Source: Gnetum montanum (lineage: Eukaryota; Streptophyta; Gnetopsida; Gnetales; Gnetaceae). Taken from it: 64,000 bases of DNA. Position numbers and translations under genes: made by a program. The DNA lies in the NCBI GenBank assembly GCA_015680685.1, contig MNCI01020684.1, forward strand, positions 59,648 to 123,647, in the 5' to 3' direction. The notes beneath the pieces are model-generated. The model did no database searches. It saw nothing but the letters and a program-made list of their open reading frames with translations, and was not told the DNA's origin. Shown here piece by piece: positions 1-13,407 of this stretch (the stretch's first letter is position 1; every line of letters begins with the position of its first letter).

Positions 1-623
1 TAACTAACTAACCAATGTCTAACTAATCCTAACATAAGTATCAAATCCCAGTTTTCATACACATCCTGAACATGTATAACGCTGCTAAGTTACCTGGTGT
101 TAAGTGTTACTGGGATTACCAAGCATCATACACATGCTCAAAGTGGTTGTAATTATGTGCTTAATTAATCACTATTTAATCAAGCTTAGTTTAGCTTAAT
201 TTATTATAATTAAATATTTAATTACTTAAAGATTAAAGAAAATTGCATAAAACATTAAATGCATAAATAAATAATTAATCTATTTCAAAGTGCTACAAGG
301 TTTATCAAAAAGCTCATCTTTATTTTTGCACATGCTGTTGTGCTTAGGTACAATAGTCCTTGAATAAAGATCCATACAATCTTGATTCCTACTACGGGTA
401 CTTAGAAAAATATTGTAACTTTCAAATGACAAAACTATAACAGCTCCACTACAACTATGAAAAGACATGTCATAAAAATGGTAGGTGAGTGCATACTTTT
501 AGGCAAAAATAGACATTATGTTAATGGAACCATGTCAATGCATTAAATCATGCATCAACGGGGCCTAGCTGATGAGGCCTAGTCGATGGGGCCTAGTCAA
601 CAATGCCAATCCATGATTCATCA
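1..623 (-). repeat. Athila-like LTR, left-edge element (partial)
   Basis: Read on the minus strand this is an LTR of the same superfamily as the others in the window. It begins TGATGAATCATGG at 623 and runs off the left edge. The U3 part (about 540-623) holds several GGGCCTAGTCGATG-like motifs, and the body shares the 'cattcacttag...tgaccacttcgag' region with the other LTRs. To its right the 3' LTR of element B resumes abruptly at 624, so this is a later insertion into that LTR. Whether it is a 5' LTR or a solo LTR cannot be told without sequence left of position 1. Confidence 0.7.
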
Positions 624-1300
624 TATGTTCTAAGTCACCTAAGAATAAAGAAAAGAGAATTAAAAATATTTAATAGCTAATTTAATCTAATAGGCTAATT
701 TTTAACTAATCCTAGCATAAGCATCCTTTCCCACTTGCCATAAATATCTTGAACATATTTAATGCTACTAATTTACCAAACATTAAGTGTTACTAGGATT
801 ACTAAGCATCAAGCATATACTTGAAGTGGTCATACATATGTGCTTTATTTATTGATATTTAATCTAGTTTAACTTAGCTTATTTTATTACTTAATTAATT
901 ATTTAATTACTTAAAGCATTAAAGGAAATTGCATAAAATACTAAATGCATAAAGGAAGTAATTAATCTATTTCAAAGTGCTACAAGGTTTATTAGAAATC
1001 TTGTCTTTTTTTTCTACACACACAATCATGCATAGGTATAATAGTGCTTAAATAGAGATCCATACACTCTTCAACTTCTACTATAGACACTTAGAAAAAT
1101 ATTCTAACTTTCAAACAAGAAAATTACAAAAGCTCTACTACAACTATGAGAGTTATGCCATAAATGTGGTTGGTGAGTGCATATTTATAAGTGAAAATAG
1201 ACACTACATCAATGGGGCCACATCAATGCATCAAATCCCACATAAATAGGATCCTATTAATGGGGTTGTTTAAATGAGGCTTCATTGACATGACTCATCA
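624..1300 (-). repeat. Element B 3' LTR, inner part
   Basis: This matches the 5' LTR of element B at 12838-13407 along its length, from the 'aagtcacctaagaataa' block to the inner end. It ends next to a purine-rich tract on the minus strand. The outer part of this LTR is missing because another LTR (1-623) interrupts it. The outer target-site duplication therefore lies off the window. Confidence 0.8.
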
Positions 1301-1310
1301 TACCCCCATG
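1301..1310 (-). other. Polypurine tract of element B
   Basis: The minus strand reads CATGGGGGTA directly before the LTR start TGATGAGTC. The same sequence precedes the LTR of element G (52215-52224), and degenerate forms precede those of F and H. A purine run abutting the 3' LTR is the plus-strand priming site of LTR retrotransposons. Confidence 0.75.
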
Positions 1311-1559
1311 GCTGAATGAAAACTTGTCTTGAAGTGAACAACAAAAGAAGGAACAAGATTCTTATAAAATATTTGGGAAGGTATGGAATTATTGACACAA
1401 AAAACAACACATGAACAATATGATCAAAGCTAAGTGCCCAAGTATATAGTTACAATAATCATAAAAATTGGTGTTTAGGATAACAAAATTAAATACCAAG
1501 ACAAAACTAACAAATACAACTCCTTTGGTGGCATGAAGATTATGAAGAAGCTCAAATTG

Positions 1560-4376
1560 TCCCAAGCAATGGAGGTTACTGAGGCTCTAAAGGACCTTCT
1601 CTAACTTCAAGTTCACGTGGTGGTTGAGGTAGTTATGGTTGACCTATAATAGTTGCAACTTCTAATGAAAGATAGAAGGCATCTAACAATGCCTTCATCT
1701 TCTCCTCCCTACCCTTGGGATCATGTACGTAGCATTGCTAATGTGGGCCAATGTGGGAACATCCTAAGGATAGGGCATTACCAAAAATACATCCTTCATA
1801 TTGATAAACTAGGCAACGAAAGGTTTGCATTCAACATCTAACACCTTGAGAGCATTTAACAACTCCTATTCGTCATTCATTCTTTTGGCTAAGTTCTTAG
1901 CAATTGATCTCTGATCGGTAAATTATGCCTTGAGAGCCTTGAGTTCAACATTAGCAATCTCAAGCTTCTGCTTGGTTCGCTTATGGGTTTTGAACTCTGC
2001 CTCATATAACAAGTACAAGCTAGCCAATTGCTTCTCCAATTCTAACCACAGATATTTGGTAGCCAACATTGTTAGGTTTGTATAAGAAAAATTGGCAAGC
2101 TTCATATGCTCTATCATTTCCTAGATCTACAACCCTTTCATGCAGATTTACACTTTCTTATAATCATTAAGCCCATTAAAGATAGCCTACTAGACATCAC
2201 CTCCTTTCTTGAGATGTTAGAGGGCCTCATTAACTTTCACCTTTGCCATCTAGATGTGTTTCTTATTGATCTCTCTAACTCTTTCAAATTTAAGAGCCTC
2301 ATCTTTCCATGAAGCTATCTCTATCATAGATTTTTGGCAAAGAGCTGGGACTTCCTCCATGAAGAGATTTCTATTTTTAGCTATCAATCCCCTCATTTTA
2401 GTATTTACTCTAGCTAGCTACTTCTACTATTAATGGATAAAATCTACCATATGCTACTTTTGAGCATCAACATGCCATAGGCAATGGTTATCTACAATCA
2501 TAATCAAATTCTCCCGACGAGTATGATTGAAGGAATTTTGGATATTAAGCATTATGGCATTGGCAAAGGACTAATCAAAGACTACCATCTCCTTGGCATC
2601 TTCAACCTTTTTTAGCTTCATCTAAAATTTTTTGAAAGCTTCATCACATGTCAATGCAGGGTTAAGAAACATGGAATTAGTAAGACGAGCTCTTAATTTA
2701 GCAACCTTCATAGCCAAGCATTGGTTTTGTGCTTGGGCTATTTTGAGTTGTCCCTCTAATATAATACACTTGCCCTTTACTTCTAGGAGATTCGACTAGG
2801 TTGTAGTGATTGTATTTGCAAGATGGAAGATATTCAAAATTAATTTCTTGGTTCCCAACAGTCGATCTAGCAACTTCTTGTGCTAGGCTACACTCAATCT
2901 GTTACTAACTATTCCTACAAATGTCTACACATCTTTGAGTGTAGAAACATTTGGTATAGATGTTTCATGTACATTCAATGCTTTCGAAATTCTATCAACA
3001 ACCCCCTTTGCTATTTTCTCCTGCCCATGGTGCTACAACACCAAGATAGTTACCCCCTCAACCTTGTCCAGATGCATTAAAAAAATAGCAGTATTTCCAA
3101 AGATTTTTGGGAATTGTTGTTGTTGCGAGACAGATACCGTTAACCTTCAAGCATCAAGATTAAATCTTGTGGATAGTTGAATTCTTTGGACTGAGAAAAT
3201 TGGTCCACCTCCCTCCATTCTAACTAATGGTTCAATCCACTTCTTTGAGGTGACACATCGCTGGATGATACATAGATGGATCACCACTACTCATGCTTGA
3301 TTTCTGCTCTTACTCTTGCAAGAGTTGCTTTTAGATCTTGTGCATGCATCCAAGGGTAGCATAGGCCTCTAACATTATTTCATGAGTGGGTAGTAGAGAT
3401 GGTGGTTTTTGATCCTCTTCCTTGATCATGACAAGGGTCTTATCCTTTATCATTTTTGCCTAGGAGGCAACAGGAGCATGCTTGATTGTGTCATTAGTGT
3501 ATCAAACGATCCCTACCCTTTTTCATAGTTTTTGAATGAGGAATGAAAAGGGTAGGATCTTTCTTTCATGTTCATTTTCCTTAAATTTCTTCTCTACCTT
3601 CAGATAGATTAGCTATGGGAGGTTCACAAGGAATTTCTAGCTTAGAGGAATACATGCATAAGTGGAGAAAGTGATAACCTTGTTGGATCTCATCATTGGA
3701 TTGAGGTGATAAGTCACTATCTTGAAATATATGTGCTTCACAGGGTGAGTGCACCATACTCCTTGTGGTCCACTCCATAACACCATTAAGTCCACTCCTT
3801 CTTTGCCTTTGGATCTACTTATGTTGAGATCTTTACCAAATTTGTTCCAATATTAGGGAACCCAAGGTTCTACATAATGGCCTTCACCAAGTAGGACACA
3901 TGAATGTCTTTGATCTTCAAAATGGCTCCTACCTACCTACCATTCCAAAAGAGAGATGCCTCTTCCATGTATCATTCCACACTAGAACTGATGATTGGCC
4001 ACATTGATGAGTTATGCAACTACATCTTGACTTCTACTAGAGCATGTTATAAGAATGATCTAATGTTTAATTCTTAGAGAACTATACATTGGATGTCACA
4101 AGGCTTGATCTAATAAAGGTAGTCTTAAGTCAATGTGACCTCAAGTCTTGGCACTAGTCTTGATGCCTCATCTCAATGGGATTGATCAGCTATGACTACT
4201 TATATGAGAATCTACCTTACAAATTCCACTTTGGGCTCCTCCTAAAGAGGTCTTGTCATATGAGTTTTTGGTGCTTTTAATTGGGCTTGTTCTTGCTAAT
4301 CTCTTCTAGCTATAGGTCATTTTTCCCTTGGTTGGGATGGTCCTCCTTCTTGTAGGCATTTCGATCTAGGTGTCAT
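1560..4376 (-). pseudogene. Element B 3' ORF (putative plant transposon protein type), broken
   Basis: Reading starts at an ATG at 4376-4374 that follows GTGATTATAG, the same context as in element H at 42551. The N-terminal half shows a region like VSYLVKAIM and continues through a block matching the C-terminal part of the domain called 'putative plant transposon protein' (PF20167 as I recall it). The second half is Lys/Glu/Leu-rich and predicted coiled coil, for example around 1923-2117, where 64 codons are open. The same half is readable in elements A (28860-29070) and F (50016-50207). Athila elements carry an extra ORF here, sometimes called env-like. I see no convincing signal peptide or fusion peptide, so I do not call it an envelope gene. 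Many stops break it. Confidence 0.6.
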
Positions 4377-6460
4377 CTATAATCACAACATGACCAAGGA
4401 TTAGCACTTAATGTGTAACTTTGAAACATTTATAATATCATATCTTTTGAGGTAGTTACACTTGGCTATGTTTTGATTATGGCTAGTTTGATTATTTTAT
4501 TATTACTTGATGAAATAGGTTACCAGAGTGTGTTGAAAGGGTTTAACTCTCATTACTTAGTATTTTAATATTATTGATTCATTAGATCAATGATGGAGTT
4601 AGAAAATTTTTGAAATATTTGGTCATTGAAAACCTAAGATTTATGGCCCCCACAACATAGAACGTACCTCCCAAAGTAGCAAGATTAAAGAACGAAGTGA
4701 ATCAAATAAATAGTTTGAAAGTTACAGGCTTTGGAAGGTTTTGAGCTTTGAAAAATTGCAAAAAATCCCCTTACATTTGAAGAAAATGGCAAAAAATTCC
4801 TAAATGGTTGGAGCTATATATATAATTTTTCCCATGTGTTGACTAGGCCTAGTCAACATGACTATTAACCATGATTAACAAAGCAAAATTCAAAACATAC
4901 AAGAAGTTTTTGAGCAAAATTGGAATCAAATGGAAGTCTAGGAAGCCAAGAACATAATGAGATGCATGAAGAGGGCTTGATATTTCATAAATATGAAGAT
5001 TAATTAGAAATCCTTAAGGAGCGCATAGTTGGATGCAATTGATGGGGAATGTAAAAGATTTCATTGCCAAAATGCCTAAGAATAAGGGATTTAACTAACC
5101 CAACCAAGAGACATGTAAGTGGATCCTTCTCATAGTAGGCTTATGCCCTTTTTGCTCTTACATAACATTAAATAAGGGGTCTATGGGTCCCATAGTTGAT
5201 TAATGATCACGAAAAGTTAAGGACCAAATCTAAGAGAATCCATTTAAAAATTTTAACACATCAAACTAAGATATTGAGCAGAACATGAAAACTAGTAGTG
5301 AGGTGAGTTATGGAAAGCATTGATGGATGAGAAAGGAAGTGGAATGGAATTTTTAATCATGGTCACATGAAGTTTCTTGTGGATTTATGGTTAAATGACC
5401 TGATAAAGTCTATTCGTAGTCTAGATCAAAACCAACCACTTTCAATGACTTCACATCACTACTATAAGACAAGACCACCTCCTTAAAACACAAGAATGCT
5501 TCCATAGATCAAACACTATTTCGTATTAGAGAAGAAAAGAGAAGCAATAAGTGAGAAAGGGAATTCATTAAAGAGGATGTTAAAGCATGAATAACATGTC
5601 TTTTTAGTCCCATAACCAGTGCTTATAGCCCATTATTTAATCTAAGGGATGTGCTTTGAATTCCCATAATGTTTTGTTCGTTTTTTGAATTTTATGTTTT
5701 TATGGATTTTTGGATGGAAACCACACCATGCATAGACTTATTCAACTTCCTGTTATTGGTCAACATAGAATGGTAAGAAATCCATGAAAACACTAATGTA
5801 CTCAAGTGAGTAGAAAGACATAAAGAGTACTGAGCCCCCTTGAAGTCACATCCTTTTCAAACCTTTGAATCTTTCTCAAGTTTAAAAACTAACAAGGTCA
5901 CAAGTTTGTTAAAGTTTCATTAATAGAAAAGGAACCTTATATTTCTAAATAAGGAAAACTGTAGAGTTTATGGATGGGTGAATGATGTGGACTTACTAAT
6001 TGTTTCATGAAAATGAAACTTTGTCTTAGTCACCAGTCATCAAAATTCAAAAATAGAAATCAAACATTAGCAATCAAAAACATTAGGTACAAACCACCAT
6101 TGGCAAACAACTACAGCATCACTGTGTCATGTTGTCAACAAAGAAATTTTATTAAAAAATAAGGAAAATTCACACCAAAATAAAGGAAAATATAAAAGAA
6201 ATTACAAAATATTGAAGAAAAATGAAACATACTAACAATGTTGTAAAAAAAAATTTGGAAAAATAAGAAAGTGTAAAAAAAATGTATAAAAACAAATAAA
6301 GTGCAAAACATAAAGGTAGAAAAACTTCAGAGCCATTTTAATGATTATCATGAATGGCCATCTCCCCTATGATTAAGTTGAAAGAAGGAGATCCAAAAAA
6401 TTGAGCAATGTTATCCATCCAAGGAGGTGTTGATTTCACTGTCTTGCATGGGCTTATGGA
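4377..6460 (-). other. Element B spacer between integrase and 3' ORF
   Basis: About 2 kb without a sustained reading frame. It aligns block by block with the same interval of element A (about 25430-27250), for example a shared stretch near 'ttcgttttttgaattttatgttttt' around 5670-5700 and a block near 5400-5560 that corresponds to the duplicated module of element G at 53228-53537. It is a noncoding part of the retrotransposon. The end nearest the 3' ORF carries the splice-acceptor-like sequence noted separately. Confidence 0.6.
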
Positions 6461-6470
6461 AAGGTTTTAG

Positions 6471-7610
6471 TTGTTGCATATTAACTACTTATTTCTTGTT
6501 TGGGATCTCAGGTTTTTAGATCAATATGGCCCTAGAAGGAAAAGTTTCATAAATGATGTAAGGCCTTTCCCACAATTTTTGGAACTTAGTTCATTGAGGT
6601 ATGTGTATAGGGTTCTAGTAGAGGACCTTGTCTCTAGGTTAAAAGTTTACCATTTGTGTTCCAAGGTCATGGCATTTTTTGTTGAATACCTTATGCACTT
6701 CATTCAAAGACATGGCTACAAATTGATTTTCATCTAGCATGTTGAGGTTGATCAATCTCTCTTTCTGTGCTAGGCTAAGGTTAAGATCTAGATCATAGGT
6801 TGTTGAAAATGTATAGAGCTTAGATTGAATTAGAAGAGTTGGTAATTTTTTATATATCAGCTCATAGGAAGAGTAGCCTATAAGGAGTTTTCATGTGGAG
6901 CGGTAGGCCCAAAGGGCATCATTCAATTTTGTGCTCTAGTGTCTTATATGTTTGCTAATTATTTGGGTTAAGATCTTAGTGATCTCCCTAAAGGAAACCT
7001 CTATTAGAACATTAGCTTGGGGGTGGTAGGGTGTTGTTAGTTTATGTTCAACACCCAAGCATTGCATGAGCTTGCAAAAAGTAGCATCTATAAAATGAGT
7101 ACCATTGTTAGAAATTAGTACACATGGCACTCCAAACCTATTCACAACATTCTATTGTATAAATTATGCAGTAGTGGAAGATGTATAATCAATGATAGCT
7201 ATTACTTCTACCCATTTGGTACAATAGTCAATAGTGACTATTATGTATGTCTTTCCATTTAACATGGACATGATGGGACCCATGAAGTTTATGCCTTAGA
7301 TGTTAAAGGGTTTCAGTGGTTGGATTCATTATTGAGGTCCCTCCAATGGAGTGGTCATCCCACCATCTCGTTGACAATGTTCACAAGAGTGGACAAATTA
7401 GTGAGCATCCTTGAAGATTGTTGACCAGTAATACCTTATCATCAACATCTTAATGGTTATGCATCTCCCTACATAGTGGTCTCCACAAGGATCCTCATGA
7501 GCATCTTGAAGAACATGTAGTTGAGCAACATCAAGAACACACCAACGAACCAAGCCATCAATGCACATCCTATAAAGGTTTTTGTTAATCTCCATGAAGC
7601 ATTTTACCTA
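6471..7610 (-). pseudogene. Element B integrase, broken
   Basis: The zinc-binding N-terminus is at about 7595-7398 (AHEDPCGDHYVGR, then YYWSTIFKDAH). The catalytic core is at 7145-6936, with NRFGVPCVLISNNGTHF and LTTPYHPQANV. The first core motif reads GINFMGPI (codon 7287-7289), the second SNNGTHF (codon 7107-7109), and the third keeps its Glu (LIEVSFREI). So two acidic catalytic positions are Asn. The C-terminal region continues to about 6471. Context is correct: it follows RNase H and precedes the spacer. Interrupted by stops, hence a pseudogene. Confidence 0.85.
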
Positions 7611-7849
7611 ATGAAGAAACTATTGTTTCTTTTGGAAATCTAGGTCTTGTGATATCTCTTGAGTGAGAAGATAAGTAAGGATGCCATTATACCATTTTGA
7701 TTCAATGGTTACTTTTTCATTTATTACACTAGCAAAGAGGAGTTTACTAAGAAATTGATGAAAAAGAAAACTTTATTTCTCTTTGTTGTTCCATTATAAC
7801 CAAGATAAGTAGTTAGTAACCACATTCTTGGTGCCATTTGGATTTACCA

Positions 7850-8180
7850 TTGTAAGATCAAACTCTTGTAAGATCACTAGCCACTATATGACATCGGGGC
7901 TCACTGTTAGCTTGTTCATCAAGAAGCGAATGGAAATGTGGTCCATGTACACAAACACCATGTACACAAAAATATAGTGCCTGAATTTCTCCAAGGCATA
8001 CAGCACCACCATCAGCTCTTTTTTTTATTGTGATGTAGTTGAGTTGTGCACCCACAATGCTTTGGCTTATATAGTGGATGTGGTAAGGACATTTTTTATC
8101 ATCCAACTTTGTAGGAATAGCTCCAAAAGCATAGAATTTGAGACTATAGTTCAATGCATCCTTCATGATGTGAAACTATC
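7850..8180 (-). pseudogene. Element B RNase H, broken
   Basis: An open stretch of 102 codons (8166-7858) gives DDKKCPYHIHYISQSIVGAQLNY, the RNase H beginning typical of Ty3/gypsy polyproteins. Part of it runs through a +1 frameshift: after LNYITIKK the homologous frame resumes as an alternative reading with a sequence like element A's TKKELMAMVYDFEKFRHY. It lies between RT and integrase as expected. Confidence 0.8.
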
Positions 8181-8379
8181 TAGACTAGTGTGGTGCTCAT
8201 AGAATTTGAGTTTTTACAAGCTTCTTCTTTAGCTTTTGGAATGCCTTTTCACATTTCTTAGTTCATATGAATGGAGCATCTTTATTTACGAGCTCAACCA
8301 ACAATTTAGTGATCTTAAAGTTATTCTCTATGAATCGCCAATAGTAGCCAATGTGTCCAAGAAATGACTAAACATCTTT

Positions 8380-9250
8380 AATGATTTTTGGTTAATGGGT
8401 TATTCCTTGGATGACCCTAATCTTTTCAAGGTCCACCTAAATTTGTTTTTGAGAAATTCTATAGCCAAACACAATGTCTTCTTGGACCATCAAATGGATT
8501 TTCTACCAATTGAGCCAAAGATTAGTCTCCACTCACTTTTTAAGCACTTACTTAATGTGGTCTATGGCTTGAAAATGTAGCATCATAGGTGAGGAAGTCA
8601 TCTATAAATACTTCCACCCTGCTACCAATCTGTTGCTAAAAAATGCTCAGGACCAAGTGTTAGAATGTTGTAGGGGCATTACATAGAACAAAGAGCATCT
8701 TATGATATGCAAAAGTTCCCCATGGACTTGTGAATGTTGTTTTGACATGATTATTAGGTGCAATTTGAATTTGATTATAGCCACTATAACCATCTAGAAA
8801 TCTATAATAGGAATGCCCAAAAATACTGTTCAACACCTAGTCCACAAATGGAAATGGAAAATGATCTTTAAATATTGTCATGTTCAATAGCCTGAAATCA
8901 ATACAAACCTACCACTTTCCATCTTTATTTAGTAAAATTACAAGAGGACTAACCCTGTGGCTATCCATAATAAGATAGATGAACCCTACCTTGAGGAGTT
9001 GTTTAGTTCCCTCTTTGATGATATACTTTAATTTGGGGTTCAACCACCATTGTGGCTACCTCTTTAGCTTTATGGTGGGATCAATATAGACATGATGATA
9101 GAATATCTAGGCATCAATCCATGTGAGTTTAGGATATGACTAAGTAAAGATTGTTGGCCATTTGTTGATCACCTTCAATAACATCCTTTTCTACTCAAGA
9201 GCAAGGTTGGCATTGATTATCACTAACTTGGCATTTTTAAAGAATGCATG
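8380..9250 (-). pseudogene. Element B reverse transcriptase, broken
   Basis: Minus-strand translation shows the RT palm landmarks in order: a GYSGYNQIQIAP-like block around 8790-8740, TSPWGTFAYHKM around 8730-8690, and the catalytic box VEVFIDDFLT around 8625-8590. The FIDD/FMDD type is normal for Athila RT. Both catalytic Asp residues of the box are kept, but stops occur before and after it. Confidence 0.85.
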
Positions 9251-9533
9251 TTCCATGCTAGTAGGTAGAGTTTTCAACTCTAAGGGCTCATGTTTAGAAT
9301 TTTTAGGGATTTCCAACTCTCCCTAATTGGTGTCATCAAGTTCATCATCAAAGAGTTAATGATGAACTTGCTTCAATTTATCCATGCCTTCAACATAGGC
9401 ACAAGTTAGGCTCTTAGTAGGTTCCATACAAAGTGTGCTACTTTCAAAATCAACTATCAACCACTAGGTACCCTCCTATTTTGTGGCTACTATGTATAGG
9501 CACTTTTGGATTTCATATACATCTACACACTAT

Positions 9534-10040
9534 TTACATGCTTTGATTGATGTGCTTTTGATATAGTTGCATCCTATATTGCTGTATGCGATGCATGAAA
9601 CTCTCTTCTTCTCGATCTTTCCAAATGCAATTTTTTTTAGAAATATTTAGGGAAAGATCTTGAATGTTCATTTGTGCATCAACAATGCTCAACCAAGTCC
9701 TTTCCATAATGATTGGGAAGTCCCCCTTGCAATTGTCAACCTTGATCACCAGGAAATCAATAGGATCCAAACACCCATAGACAGTGATCATAATGTCCTT
9801 CATTAATCCCAAGGAAATAGTTATGGACAAATCTACTAAATCTAAATGGATGATGCTCTTCTCAAGAGGAGGTAGGTTCCAAGCTTAGTACATTTCATGG
9901 GAAATCCGGTTGACACAAAAATTTGAATTAAGAAGAGCCTTGCATAGCTCATTTCCAATGATCTACAAATAGATGAGAGAATTACAATGATCAATCCTTT
10001 TCCTAGGAAGGCTACTAGCCTTGATGAAATCAGATACAAT
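9534..10040 (-). pseudogene. Element B aspartic protease region, broken
   Basis: In the frame aligned with the other copies the protease active-site region reads KALLNSNFCVNRISHEM (about 9942-9892). The catalytic Asp position is Asn (codon 9927-9929). It is followed by the conserved tail with SITISLGLMKDIMITVYG, CKGDFPIIM and TWLSIVDAQMNIQDLSL (9830-9650). The region follows gag and precedes the RT linker. Unlike normal retroviral-type proteases it lacks the D-[ST]-G triad. Confidence 0.75.
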
Positions 10041-10689
10041 GTGGGTTAACATGACACTGTGGATCTTGGGAGGTATTTGGTTTCAAGGGCTTTTGAAAGG
10101 AATGGATGCAAAGGATGAATGAGACAAAGGGTGACTAGTTGCATGAATTGGTGAGGGATTTGTAGGGCTATTGATTTGAAACAATGGTCTTTTACAGGAT
10201 CTGGTTTCTAAACCACTTGGCTAAAAAACTAGTTGTAAGTTAATAGCCCTGTTAGCATTATGTTATTGTAGCTATGTAGAAATTTCACCCTGCATGGATG
10301 GAGTAGGTGGTAATTAGGTTGAGGATGGAGGGACATGTGCTAAAGGATGAGAAGGAGGATAAGAATATGGGGATTCCCCTCTAGGAGTTGGAGAATGAGT
10401 TCTATAGTATTCCAAATGGTAGTAGTCATGCTGAGACATGGGTTGTTCAACATAGTACCCATATGGATTAGGTTATCTGTAAGGGTACTGCTACCTTGGT
10501 AGTAGCATCTGTCATGACTATGGGTGCTACCACTGATGGTACTACTCATACAGTTATGATGGAGCTCCATTTGGATAATAAGCTTATTGTTGCTGGTGGA
10601 ACTACCTTGGGTTGCATTGAGCATAAGGCAACTTTTTGGGTGTTTTCCTTCATGCCAATTTAGAATTTAGAGTGTAGACCCCAAATTCC

Positions 10690-12420
10690 TATAAGTGTGA
10701 CACAACAGGGCAACATCCCTTGGGATGTGCATATTGGCAGATGTCACATCCATCATTATCATCTTATTCTTACTCCACAACATATTCTCCTACAAAAGCT
10801 TTGTCCTTGCCCCTTTGGTAGACATGTTTAGCTTCCTTTCCTCTTCTAAGGTCATGATTACTACCTTGTCCTTTGGATTCTTCTACAGTTTTCAAAGTAG
10901 TTTAAAATTTTTCATCCAAAGATTCTAACATTTTTTCAACCTTAGCCAAAATTTTAGACATAGATTTTTGAATTGGAAAGGTTTTTCATTGCACCACTTC
11001 ATCAAGTGGTGCCTTCCCCTCACTATCATAGAATCATATCTCCCTTTTTCTTATGGAAGGATCCTATTTATACTCCTCAGCATTTTTCTATTTTCTCAAC
11101 TCACCTTATTCTTTTGCAACCTACTCAATCAGCCTTTGAATCTGATTGGCTATTAGTTCTAATAATCTCCCATGGGTATAGACCACAAGAGTTCTCCTCA
11201 TTTATGATTATAGCCCATCCATGATATGTCGAAGCTACTGTTGTTGAGAATAAAAATGACCAAGATATCTATGCAAAATGGAATAATACCTACCCATGGT
11301 TGCATCTAAGGGTTCATGTATTTTTTGTCTTCAACCTTGGATTTGGTCTCTCAAATTGGACACTCTAGAGTACATTTGATATTTTTCATTGAAAATCTCA
11401 AGCATTATACTCCATTTGCAAATTGATTATAGCTCTAAGGAGTGGTACCAACTTTCTACATCTGCTATGAGTGTCCTAGGAAACAACTTAGGATTCTACC
11501 ATCATTTCATATGTTCATGAAAGACTTGAAGATGGATTTGTAGATCTGAGTTATATCCCCCCTCAAATTTGAGGATATTTTTTATACACAACCTATTGAT
11601 TCTGCTATCTTTCACATGCCTGGTTGAAATTATAACTATATCTTCAATGTTCAACATGCTTCGAGTTACCAAAAAGGGTTCATAATTGCCATGGTTTCAA
11701 TGATGCCTATGATGTCCTCTACTATCCCTTTATTCATGGTGGACCCTACAATAATTGTTGTCCCACTGTCCACCTTCATCAAGGTTTCATCCTATGCAGT
11801 GTTAGTCAAATTCAAAGGAGGAAGAAGAAGAAACAGATGAAGAGGGTAAAGAGGGAGGAAGACCATCACTTCCATGGTGTCTACCACCTTTTCTCTACTG
11901 GTCATGGCCATGTTAATCATTTTTATCATCTTCACGATGCTTGACTAAGTCGTTGCCTTGACTTCCACTTTTTCTTACACTAGGATTGTTGATAGTGGAT
12001 TGTAAGTATGGGTTCAAGCCCACTTCACTAGAGTTAAGGGGTGGAGAATCTTCATGTTGAGAACTTCTAGAGGGAGGATCCTCCTTGTCATTTTGGTTCA
12101 GTAGAAATAAGGGGTTATTAAACTATTTTTCCTTCATAGCTTCATGATACTTCTCCTAGCGTCGATCTCTTTTGCATTGTGTTTCAATGGGATAGTAGTC
12201 CTAATAGTTATGGTCATGCACAACGTATTCATTGTGAAGATCCTAGATTTCCAACCTATTAAGAGTTTGGAGTAGCATCTCAAAGACAAATCAATTAGGA
12301 GGTAACACAACATTGCCCTCCATATTTGTCCACTACAATTATTCATCTTGATGCAAGATGAAGATGAAATTAGGTACAAACTCATCTAGATGGGTGTACA
12401 TCACGTTGAATTCTTGGGGA
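10690..12420 (-). pseudogene. Element B gag, broken
   Basis: Gag starts near 12400 with a translation sharing THLDE...PNFIFILHQDE with element A, and runs toward a knuckle region near 10720. The middle matches the other gags: the retrotransposon gag block around 11650-11250 corresponds to the better preserved frame of element H at 39330-39830. Stops and frameshifts break it. Confidence 0.7.
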
Positions 12421-12602
12421 ACTAGCAATTTTAATTCATCATGCCTATCAGAAAAAGACATATTGGATTCAAAGAAAAATTTAGTATGTGTTAATTATAA
12501 TTGTTATTTTTATTTTTCAAATCATTGCGATTTTAGGGTTCATTCCAATGATCTTAAATAGTATTCACTAAGTCATACATAGCACACGTATCAAGCTACA
12601 AG

Positions 12603-12620
12603 TCCTCAACAATGGTGCCA
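12603..12620 (-). other. Primer-binding site of element B
   Basis: Minus strand TGGCACCATTGTTGAGGA, one base inside the 5' LTR. It matches the Athila-type PBS TGGCGCCGTTGCCGGGGA at 13 of 18 positions, and all five differences are C-to-T or G-to-A. This PBS is reported for Athila-type elements as complementary to tRNA-Asp. Confidence 0.85.
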
Positions 12621-12621
12621 A

Positions 12622-13407
12622 TGATGAGTGATGACTAGACCTTACATCCAACCATATAAATCACTAAGCATTCATTCATGATCCAATCGAATTCCATGGA
12701 CTTATAGCCTTCTAAGTACACTAGTCTTTAGGAAGTGAAACTAACCATTCTAATTTTTTTCTTCCCAACTATACTTGTGAAATGCAAAGGTATGGTTAAG
12801 TGTAACTAAGGCATATGATTCCTGTCATTTTTATGTTTTATGTTCGAAGTCACCTAAGAATAAGGAAAAGAGAATTAAATATATTTAATTGCTAATTTAA
12901 TCTAACTAGCTAATGTTTAACTAACCTTAGCATAAGCATCCATTTCCACTTGCCATACACATCTTGAATACATTTAACACTACTAGGTTACCAAACATTA
13001 AGTGCTACTTGAATTACCAAGTGCCAAGTGTATGCTCAAAGTGGTCGTACTTATGTGGTTAATTTATCACTATTTAATCTAGCTTAATTTAGCTTAATTT
13101 AGACTTATTTAATTATTTAATCACTTAAAGCATTAAATGAAATTACATAAAATATTAAATGCATAAAGGAAATAATTAATCTATTTCAAAGTACTACAAG
13201 GTTTATCAGAAAGCTCGTCTTTATTGCCACACACACTATCGTGCTTAGGTACAATAGTGCAATTGGTGAGCATGTATTTATAGGTGAAAATAGACACTAT
13301 GTCAATGAGGCCACAACAACGCATCAAATCCCACATCGATGAAATTGTGTTGATAGGGTCCCATAGACGAGATCACATCCACGAGGCCTTGTTGATATGA
13401 CTCATCA
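12622..13407 (-). repeat. Element B 5' LTR
   Basis: Minus-strand LTR starting TGATGAGTCATATC at 13407 and ending ...CACTCATCA at 12622, next to the PBS. It contains the same ordered blocks as the 3' LTR at 624-1300. The U3 end (13300-13400) has ATCGATG/CATCAAC-type motifs. Confidence 0.85.

Larger units (their letters stand above)
624..13407 (-). mobile_element. Element B: Athila-like Ty3/gypsy retrotransposon, decayed
   Basis: Minus-strand element with both LTRs visible (624-1300 partial, 12622-13407 complete), PBS, PPT and the full order gag, protease, RT, RNase H, integrase, spacer, 3' ORF. The internal region is about 11.3 kb, the usual size for Athila-type elements. Stop codons interrupt every domain, so it cannot act autonomously. 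The right flank continues into a LINE remnant, so B inserted into or beside that LINE. The expected right-hand target duplication is ACTCT (13408-13412), but the left copy lies outside the window and cannot be checked. Confidence 0.88.

Noticed and set aside
10688-10730. A host zinc-finger gene suggested by Cys/His codons near gag knuckles
   Set aside because: The Cys/His pattern, position and neighbours match the gag knuckle of the Athila-like copies.
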